Part shown: one piece after another, positions 56,307-64,000 of the stretch
Layout of the letters: every line of letters begins with the position of its first letter
How positions within the stretch are numbered: position 1 is the stretch's first letter
Assembly: GCA_902702965.1 (NCBI GenBank)
Contig: CACRXP010000035.1
Location: 1,406,833 to 1,470,832, forward strand
DNA from: Spirometra erinaceieuropaei
Lineage: Eukaryota > Platyhelminthes > Cestoda > Diphyllobothriidea > Diphyllobothriidae
Direction of reading: 5' to 3'
DNA: 64,000 nt
Notes under the pieces: generated by a model
Seen by the model: the letters and a program-made list of their open reading frames with translations, nothing else
What the model was told of the DNA's origin: nothing
Database searches by the model: none
Made by a program: the position numbers and the translations under genes

Positions 56307-56697
56307 ATTAATCATATTCATTTCCTTGAACTACAGTGGTTTGACCGACGTGTAGCTATTTATCCCCAAAATGACGCATTTCAAAGTATGTTCATCCTAC
56401 TTATTTGCTGTGTTGGCATCGTTTTCCATACAGCCGCAGAAAAATAAAACATGGCAACTTTATTCGGCAATACTAAGCATCTATTGCATCTATGCATCTA
56501 TTGATATGATGCAAAATTTAAACATATGGACGTATGACTATATGGACGGGGTGCAATGCTTATAGGATTCGGAGCTTAATGGGTAGAGCATTTAGTTAGA
56601 CATGTGCGTGTTAAAACGGGATGACATTTTTGGAGGTTAGATCTGTTTGTACAGCTATCGCAGGAATTATGAACGATATTGGACGTTGAAGTGCAGC

Positions 56698-56709
56698 GGG
56701 GGGGGGGGG
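56698..56709. repeat. G12 homopolymer
   Basis: Twelve G in a row; possible G-rich structure or assembly-length uncertainty. Confidence 0.95.
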
Positions 56710-56819
56710 CATCGCCGCACTCACGGAAGGGCAGGTAGGCGGTGGTTATTTTCCGATCTAAACGCAATCTAACTCATATTCAGGGGCTGCGCCCTGTATG
56801 CTACTGCGAGGGGAATATC

Positions 56820-57603
56820 TATGGCTGCGCGTTTCCTGCCTAGTCAGGACGGTCTCTTGGCCTCTGCCGGGAACTTCTGCTTTGACGCGCTCAGGGAAGC
56901 AGGAATGGCCTTCCTCAGTATCGGCGGGCCATGGCTTTCTGGAACATTAAACAAACCAATGAACTTATTCAGTATCGTAAATTCGACTTTTTTCAAGATG
57001 TTATTTCCGACGTAACCTAAAAGTGGAGACTTTACTTTCCCTGAACAAATTTGAACAATGTGAACATTGTCAGGTAGGCTGTATCTATTGCCTCCATCAG
57101 GTTGGATGACCCTTTATTTACCTGCAAACGGTTTCGGCCACTATCCCGGGGGTTATTTAGATAAAATAAATATAACACGACAGACAACGTGATAAGCCGC
57201 ACAAGAGGGCAGGGGAAGCGGTAGCCAGCGTGAGGATGGGGATGGTGATAATCTATCATGTGATAAACAAAATGAAGGTGCAGTCGGACCTAGTGGCCGC
57301 GAGGTTAAGGGACGGGCCTCGTAAACTAGGCTTAACATGTCAAGTAAGAGACAGCATGACTTTGGGGTGAGGGAGGGGTTAAGAGGAACGAGGTCACGGA
57401 CGGCTCGTAGCCCACGTTGCTCAGCGGACATGGCATTCCAAAGTTGGATCACGTGGTCAAACCCGCGCTGCTTTGGTTGTAGGGCGGTGCTAATTGGTGG
57501 TCGTTCCGTTCCGGCCCACGCCACCCCTCTCGGTTGACTAACTTGGATTCCACGCTGTTCGGCACGTAACACGTTGTTAACCTTGCCCTGTCATGCCTCG
57601 TGT
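56820..57603. other. Unassigned stretch before the gap
   Basis: A 139-codon minus frame (57,153-57,572) includes KQRGFDHVIQLWNAMSAEQR, LRAVRDLVPLNPSLTPKS. I do not recognise it, and no hexosaminidase exon was found in it. Confidence 0.3.
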
Positions 57604-57713
57604 NNNNNNNNNNNNNNNNNNNNNNNNNNNNNNNNNNNNNNNNNNNNNNNNNNNNNNNNNNNNNNNNNNNNNNNNNNNNNNNNNNNNNNNNNNNNNNNNN
57701 NNNNNNNNNNNNN
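57604..57713. other. Assembly gap (110 N)
   Basis: Run of unknown bases; frames drawn across it are artefacts. Confidence 1.
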
Positions 57714-57849
57714 TTTCCGGTAACTAGGTCCGCCCCCAGGCCCAAATACCGCTCCATGCCGTTTATCATATGAGCCACGCTTCATTTGTCCTGACCAATC
57801 CGCATAGTGGCGCCCGACAGTTTGACCGTCGCGAGCGGCGATGTCCGTC

Positions 57850-58290
57850 GTGTATCCCATGCAGTGAGGATGGGGAGGAGGGAAGAGTGCAGTAGATGCT
57901 TCGCAAGTATACATCCACTACAAATTAAATCACGCCCAAGTCGCCGTGCCTGCCTCACCCGGCTGTGAAGCACACAGTGGACATAGTCGACAGCGAAGGA
58001 CGAGCTGTCTGGAGTGAGTGCAGCACCAGTGAACTTGTTTGTGGTGAGGTAGGCTCGCGCCGCATCTACCGCACTCCACCCTCCCTCGTCCATCTTGCTT
58101 CGGTGGCAGTGGCTGACAAAGTTAGGCGGTCCGTCTACGCGTACCACGCACGACCTTCAGCTTACGGCACGTTTTCGGGCTCACAGCAGTGACACTGCTA
58201 TGGAGGCTTCATTAGGAAGGAGCCATTGCGGCCTGACTGTCATTTCTGACAAGGTCCGAGGTATTCCGTCAGTTGGCAGCCTTCAAAGTC
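57850..58290 (+). repeat. Dispersed repeat R1, copy 3
   Basis: AGAGTGCAGTAGATGCTTCG, ACTACAAATTAAATCACGCC and CAAGTCGCCGTGCC match R1 at 52.5 kb; more diverged. Confidence 0.4.
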
Positions 58291-58389
58291 CCGACTTTGG
58301 CCAGGTTTAGTTCTCTAGCTTCATTTGATTGACACCGTATAGCTAGCTTGCTAGAACAATATTACTTAGCATACCTAACTTATCCATTC

Positions 58390-58870
58390 GCTGGATTTGA
58401 AAGGGAAAGAGAGCGCAAGCAGAGCTCGAAGCACGCGCAGAGAAGCGCGTGAAGGTAGCGTGTACACACTCACCGCGACACAGGCACTCGCTGAATTAAG
58501 AGGATACGGGGGAGCGCAATCACAACTGGAAGACCACGCGTGGTAATTTTCAGGGCATGGCCACTGTAGTGGAACCGATGGAGTTCCACACCGTCGGAAC
58601 AATTCCAATAGCAAGTCTACTTGGCCGCCTGCTGGATTAAGTTAATAAGGAGGGCGCAAGCAGGGCTCGAAGCACGCGCAGGGGATCGCGTGTAAACTGA
58701 TACCTGAAGTAGCCGAGGCTGGCATATAAGCATTCCTCCCCCCATGGCACAGTCACTCGTTGGACTAAGGTGGTAGGGAAGATGCAACTGCGTGATAGTT
58801 GTAAGGTCAGCGTATTCGCATCTACGTAAATTTTTTCAGAAAGCTAACCATATGGTATCACTCAGGTGGG
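58390..58870 (+). repeat. Tandem repeat, about 241-bp period, two units
   Basis: GCGCAAGCAGAGCTCGAAGC at 58,413 recurs as GCGCAAGCAGGGCTCGAAGC at 58,654, with matching flanks (CGCTGGAT before; ACGCGCAG and CGCGTG after). Units are diverged elsewhere. Confidence 0.7.
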
Positions 58871-59164
58871 ACTGCAGGACCAAACCTCGTCCCGATTTTT
58901 AGCCTGATGTGCTAACAGTCGAGCCTGTCCGAGCCAGTCAACCGGACGTGGCTTATCACCAAACGCATGTGAGGCAGTATTTGCGGCCAGGTAAACGCTT
59001 GCCGTAAGTCGGTTTACCTTCCGCTTCGGTTCAGCATTGCCCGTTGTTGTAACCCAGTAGCGGCGCCGAATTATATGTATATAAATACGCCGACGCTTTG
59101 TTGTTGCTGAGTGAATTGCTGGTAAATTGTAGAAGGGTGCTCACCGATTGTGTTGCGGAACTCA

Positions 59165-59345
59165 CTCGTCCCCTTGTGCCTTGGTTAAGAGCGTTGGACT
59201 TCTAACCAACAGGTCGCGGGATCGAGCCCCAGGTGTTCCACACTTCGGGACTAATAAGCCATCAGTGACCATTTCAATCTCCCTTGTCTGCCTATAGGTT
59301 GATGAATTCGACAGCGCAATCGTATGCTGCTTCCTCCGCAATTTT
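59165..59345 (+). mobile_element. tRNA-Arg-like SINE
   Basis: TTGGTTAAGAGCGTTGG, then an anticodon-loop-like CTTCTAA (UCU anticodon), then B-box-like GGGATCGAGCCCC. The body ATAAGCCATCAGTGACCATT resembles the other SINEs. One base of the anticodon stem is lost, and no acceptor stem closes, so it is a SINE and not a tRNA gene. Confidence 0.65.
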
Positions 59346-59639
59346 ACCATCTAGAGATCCCCGATGTTAGGCCTTGTCTGTTACAGACAATTTGTTATCA
59401 CCCCTCTACTTGTGCTACCACCTTCAGAGTAGGAGTCAAAACCCAGGTAACATAATACACAGGCCTGCTGTTATATAGTGGCTTACGATCAATTGGCTCA
59501 TTCATTTATTCGAATCACATGTTTTTACCTCACCTCTTAGTGCTGCCGCTCCACACTATTGGCTCGGTAAATCTGTCAAAAAAGACCGGGAGGACATCCT
59601 GTGTCTTGCATCTGCATGGAGGAGATCGGCTAGTCGAAG

Positions 59640-60110
59640 TTCTTTCAAGCGCCCGTCTAAGACTGTAGCCAGCGCAGCAGCGAGCTGAAGCAGGGCTGTG
59701 TCTTCGTCTCACTCCTCTCCAGTCGTATGTTTTACATGTTACAGGGAGTGCCAATCAGGCACAGACATAAACTATCGGGCTTATTGACACTGAATTAACA
59801 TTCGGCGTATGCAGGCAAAAGTTAAAAATTCCAGGACGAATGTCTACGGATCATTATTCGCCAACGAATGCGCTCTGAACGGCATGACGGAAGCGGACAC
59901 ACAGCGGAGCGTGGACCCCTTTGCGTCTGGGTGGTCAAACTTTGGATTGATCACTAACACGCAGGACGGTAGTAAGGTACCAGCAGGCGTCAATTGAAGA
60001 ATACGACGAAGACATATCAAACGAACGTGGAAATCAACTGGGAAGAGCCATCTCAAACAAACAAAATCAGTGACGAAAGTGTTACTCGGATCTCCAAGGC
60101 CAACCAGGCA
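59640..60110 (+). pseudogene. RTE-like RT fragment
   Basis: LKQGCVFVSLLSSRMFYML (about 59,687) is motif B. Then come NVYGSLFANECALNGMTEAD (59,832; motif C as FANE where FADD is expected) and SVDPFASGWSNFGLITNT. A short downstream block resembles the post-C region (SKANQAFHRCFG near 60,090). The part 59,770-59,950 is almost the same as the minus strand of 48,000-48,130. Confidence 0.85.
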
Positions 60111-60144
60111 TTTCATAGATGTTTTGGTAGATTTTGAATAATTG

Positions 60145-60450
60145 CTGTTGGCCCAACTGTGAAAAACTGCGCCTCGGTGGGATTCGAACCCCATGACAGT
60201 AAGGTGAAGGCTCTAGTACAGCCAACGCTTTAACCACTTGAGCTACGAGGCCCCGCCGGACGACGCGAGTTTGATCACATTTGGGTCAAGTTACCCGCCC
60301 AACCTGCTGCAACGCCTGGAATCCATCAAATCTGATACAGTAAGTTGACTGCCCAGGCAGGATTTCCTAAGTAATTCACCCAGAATCCACCAGATAACTA
60401 CCAGGCTCACGTAATTCATAGATATTTTGGCAGATTTTGAATAATTCATA
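60145..60450 (-). mobile_element. tRNA-like SINE2, inverted copy
   Basis: Minus strand: GGGGCCTCGTAGCTCAAGTG, AAAGCGTTGGCTGTACTAGA, B box GGGTTCGAATCCCACCGAGG, then GTTTTTCACAGTTGGGC. A 39-base block (CATAGATGTTTTGGTAGATT and on) at 60,115 recurs at 60,417, 302 bases away, the same period as the tandem heads at 46.2-46.5 kb. Confidence 0.8.
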
Positions 60451-60459
60451 TTGACCGCA

Positions 60460-60814
60460 GCATTCAGCTTGGAGTCGTCATGACATCCTCCACAAAAAAC
60501 CGAGAACTACACAGCTGCCTTCCTGACTAAGGTTCCTCCTGAGGTGGGAACATGGACCAGGTACGAAGGTTAGCTGGTAGCTGAGCCACCTCAATTGCGT
60601 CCGAAGTGGTTGGAGGGGATTCCAGGCGGTGTGGTTCAAGAAGGAAAGGGCGTGCATAACATTTATGCTATGCCGAAGGAAGTCGTAAGAATGGTTGGTG
60701 AGCGTTCTTACAGTAGGACATTGCGTGGTGACATCATAACGGAGATTCGTAGGCAAGACGAAAAAAGCGACGATAAAACGACACCCCGGGGGCCACATAC
60801 GAACGCTCAAAAAT
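60460..60814. other. Unassigned stretch
   Basis: Open on both strands (132 codons -, 73 codons +) without recognised motif. Confidence 0.3.
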
Positions 60815-62375
60815 AAATCTTGAGACCTGGGAGTGCCTTGTGAAAGATCAGAAGTCTTCGTACTCTGCCGTAACAACTGAAGTGCCCATCTTGAAGGCCA
60901 ATCTGAAACTGGAGGTCAAAGGGAAGCGAAAGCCGTCCAAGACCTGAAGTCTGCCGATGAACGGTAGCAAAACTCAAACCTTGCCAACATGCCCGCATTG
61001 GCAACTGGCATCCAGGGCATGAATTTGCCCCGTTGAACAAAGTCGACTTCACTGCAAGGGAAGTATGACCAATCCACATGCCACACCGTGAAACACCACC
61101 ACCATTAGGCTTGTCGTTGAAGAAACCCCTCCCAACTGTCTTCACTATGACAGCCAGTTTTCTCCAATTATGTCTTCCGCAACGAGAACACCGTCACGAC
61201 ACAAGGAACACCGATCACCAGCAAGGTACACGCAGCGTTACCTTACGTCCTGTACATTTCAATCATGAATCAGCCTGATCGGTCAGCCATGAATTCATGG
61301 CAGTATGAATTGAGGACCAGTGCGTGCAGCCGCGACCAGCACCCGACAGACGACGGTTCGATCGTCGTGACTAACGGTGTCTACGGTGTGTTCAACAACA
61401 GGATGGGAGCAGAGACGACGACTTGCGCGCGATTTCCTTTGTATTGATGGTGAAATTGGACAGCATCTGTCGCGCTCTCTCCCCCTCCTTCCCTACATGG
61501 ACCCGATGTCATGACGCAGTCAAGAAGACGGAGGTGGGAGAGGCCGCAGATGGCTGGCACGGAGTGAAGCCGCACCTAGGCGTTCCATCACACCTCCTGG
61601 TCCACAACAAACATTCGGACAGAATTTTGAACAACAACAAAAGTGCGGGGCGGTAGGGATCCCAACTGGGGCGACGTGAGCCTACAACTAGACCTGCCAC
61701 CACACCCTAGTATCGGCAGTTGTGCTGTGGATGAGCATTCTTGATAACTCCTACCGGACGCTGATCTAGCCCCCCGTCGTTCCAGCACATCCACCGCGTG
61801 GCCTGTTTTCGGGGCATGCACTGTCCCAGGACATTCATACATGGCAAGGGGCCTATTGAGATACCTGCTGAAAGGCGATAATAACAGAAAAATTGCAGTT
61901 CAGGTGTAGCGAAAATTTCCTTGCTCTACGCATGTACATGCACTTTGACAATGCATGGGCTTTTGAGCCCTACCTGTGCACATAACAGACTCAGTTTAGA
62001 AGTTAATTAATTTTGCACTCATAGTCTGAAGACGAGCTGGGGAGCCAGTTTTGAAAATTCATACAATAAATTTTTCTGTTTTCCAATGAATTCCATCATC
62101 CTAATTAGATTTTGTGGGATTCCCGTCTTCCAACCAATAGGTGTTGACTTCGAGCGGGGCGCTCTGCTTCATGCTTGACCATGGAAAAAGTGTGCAATTC
62201 ATGAAAATTTGACTCGAGAGCAATTATCCTTCTCACACGGATGTCGACGCAATAGGATTCTACCAAAGCCTTTGCGAGTAAAACCAGCAATAAAGTCCTC
62301 GCAGGGCTTTCAAATTGCTACCCTTTATGGCCGACAAATGCTTGGAGCATTTATAACTGATTCGCATCAACGACT
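60815..62375 (-). repeat. Repeat D, copy 2 (inverted, with 0.66-kb extra)
   Basis: 62,375 to about 61,556 and about 60,885 to 60,815 on the minus strand match 47,080-47,993. The stretch about 60,890-61,550 has no counterpart in copy 1: either an insertion here or a deletion there. The PLE-like hairpin block lies at 62,015-62,060. Confidence 0.75.
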
Positions 62376-62394
62376 TCGCTAATTCAAAGAGCAA

Positions 62395-64000
62395 AAAGAA
62401 CAATACATGCAATTTTGCAATGATCGACTGCCTACTCACCCATTTAGGATCCTACACGAAACCAACATACGTATCTCAGAACTAGAGCGGCTAAAAAGAG
62501 GAGCAGCTTGGGCAAGAAGTGAACGATTACCTCTTGTAAATATTATGATAATTCTACATGTCCAATGAATGTCGTAAACATATCCTTCAGGGTCCTAATG
62601 GTAACAGAGGAAAACGTGCTCTGCAAGGGAATGACGTACCATCCGCCTGACTCCAATTATCTTCACTTCCTTGCCATTTTTGAGACAGTCATATCATCAG
62701 CCAATCTTACAGAAGAAGAGGAAGAAGAATTTACCATTCGTAGCAGCACTGTACAGGCATTGAAAAACCGAAACAAGTTCTCAACGCTATCTTACAATCA
62801 AACGAATGGGCTAAAAAGCCTAAAACAAGACAAATACATCACTATTCTATCTGCCGACAAAGTAGGTGTCACCACCATTTTGAACAAAACCGACTACACG
62901 GAGAAAATTATATTACTCTTGAAAGATGATTCAGCATACGAACCTCCACCTACCGACCCCAGAAAATCGCAGAATTCGCACAACTGATATTTCGCTTCGA
63001 CCGGTAGTCTCCCTAATCGGTGCATCCAACTTTAAGATCTGTAAGTAGCTACTTCGCCAACTACATCCACCTACTGAGAACTCCGAGAACTCTATTCAGG
63101 ATTCACAAGAGGATCAGCTTTACATGTAACGAGATAGTGATATCATTCGATGTGGTCTCGCCCTTCACCTCGATTCCGCTAGATTTATCGAGGAGCCGCA
63201 CCGAAGAATTCCTCCAAATATACACCTCTGAGTTGCCTACAGAGGCTTTACTTCAAATCCTAGACCTCTGTCTGGAGACAAATTTATCCTTTTCCAAATA
63301 ATGCTATCTACAATTAAAAGGCGCTCCCATGGGTTCATCCATATCCGGTTTCCGGGCAGAGGCCGTAATGCAGAAGTTAGAAACCATAGCCCTTCCCACA
63401 GTTAACCCAAAACTCTGACTGCGATATGTAGAAGACACATTTATCATCCTCAAGTAAAATAAGTTTACTTTGCCCCATACCAATATTAACTCTATATTTC
63501 CAGGAATCACATTTACTTTCGAAGCAGAGGTTGATGGGCAACTCCCATTCCTGGATGTCCTTGAACGTCGAAAGACCGATGGATCACTTCACACATCAGG
63601 TTATCGTATGGAGGAATATTCAGTGGTCATCCCACATTTTGAGGGTAATCACCCTGTCTCTCACAAACGGAGTACAGTCTACAGCCACCTAAATCGAGCG
63701 AAAACTCACTGCTCTGATGAAACAATTTATCAGGTAGAAATGAAGTATCTCTACAAACTATTCTCCCAGAATGGGTGCCCGCGTGACTTTGTAAGTCAAT
63801 GCATGAGGCACCAGCAATTCAAGGGAAAAGTTATTTCCAATGTTACGGCCGCTCGGGCACCAAAACCAATCACCTGGAGAACTCGCCCATACGTTAAAAA
63901 TGTATCTGAACTAGTCGAAGGACAGCTAAAAAAAAACATCAGATGCACGTAGCACACCATCCGGCAACTACCTTACGCACACAGCTTGTACACCCTAAGG
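62395..64000 (+). pseudogene. Penelope-like element RT, runs off the edge
   Basis: N-terminal region: LCKGMTYHPPDSNYLHFLAI, then SADKVGVTTILNKTDYTEKI (62,850; family ADKGxxxVxxN). RT: NEIVISFDVVSPFTSIPLDL (63,128, motif A kept), QLKGAPMGSSISGFRAEAVM (63,310, motif B), LRYVEDTFIILK (63,418, motif C as YVED, second Asp replaced by Glu), ITFTFEAEVDGQLPFLDVLE, then SQNGCPRDFVSQCM. At about 63,930 an A-run frameshift leads to MHVAHHPATTLRTQLVHPK, the linker to GIY-YIG, which lies beyond the window. The piece between 62,990 and 63,050 lost coding sequence. Stops at 62,985, 63,300, 63,417 and 63,455. Confidence 0.93.

Noticed and set aside
57421..57480. Next hexosaminidase exon (GACATGGCATTCC recalls the DxMAFNK block)
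   Set aside because: The following residues do not match, the HWH block is absent and no acceptor fits.
57449..57914. Two minus-strand frames crossing the run of N
   Set aside because: They only appear open because unknown bases cannot give stop codons.
59165..59240. Functional tRNA-Arg gene
   Set aside because: The anticodon stem has lost a base, no acceptor stem closes, and SINE body sequence follows.
1..64000. CRISPR arrays, bacterial operons, rRNA genes
   Set aside because: No regularly spaced short repeats, no ribosome-binding-site-led gene rows and no rRNA-like sequence were seen.

Overview
The window is eukaryotic animal DNA. It carries spliced exons with GT/AG borders, tRNA-derived SINEs with internal Pol III boxes, and several kinds of non-LTR and Penelope-like retroelements (PLEs). 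It shows no bacterial gene organisation. From the mix of RTE-like elements, CR1/Jockey-like elements and PLEs I infer a flatworm, possibly a large-genome tapeworm. That is family recognition from memory, not a search result.

One host gene is recognisable. Five exons on the + strand (41,579-53,466) encode the N-terminal part of a lysosomal beta-N-acetylhexosaminidase (GH20, HEXA/HEXB type). The exon phases all fit. The fourth intron is 8.4 kb and packed with retroelement debris. The exons carrying most of the catalytic barrel lie outside the window or were not found.

The rest is layered transposon debris. At 0-7.5 kb there are PLE scraps, a PLE 3' fragment flanked by inverted arms with a hammerhead-ribozyme-like core, tRNA-SINE pieces and a decayed RTE-like element ending in zinc-finger-like repeats. 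At 11.5-18.9 kb there are a long hairpin, a CR1-like reverse transcriptase (RT) remnant, a degraded PLE RT with all its motifs in order, repeated CR1-like 3' ends and half of a foldback element. At 18.9-26.4 kb a + strand CR1-like element (ORF1 domain, endonuclease, RT, 3' end with a short repeat) is broken up by SINE, PLE and LINE insertions. At 26.7-38.6 kb there are three minus-strand LINEs, one apparently nested in another; the youngest (about 29.9-35.5 kb) keeps a 441-codon ORF1 and an intact YADD RT box. At 45-64 kb there are SINE clusters, RTE and PLE fragments, foldback elements, a short terminal-inverted-repeat element beside a hexosaminidase exon, an assembly gap, and a PLE running off the right edge.

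All retroelement copies seen here are broken by stops, frameshifts or truncation, so none looks autonomous. Boundaries of repeats are by-eye estimates, usually good to tens of bases.
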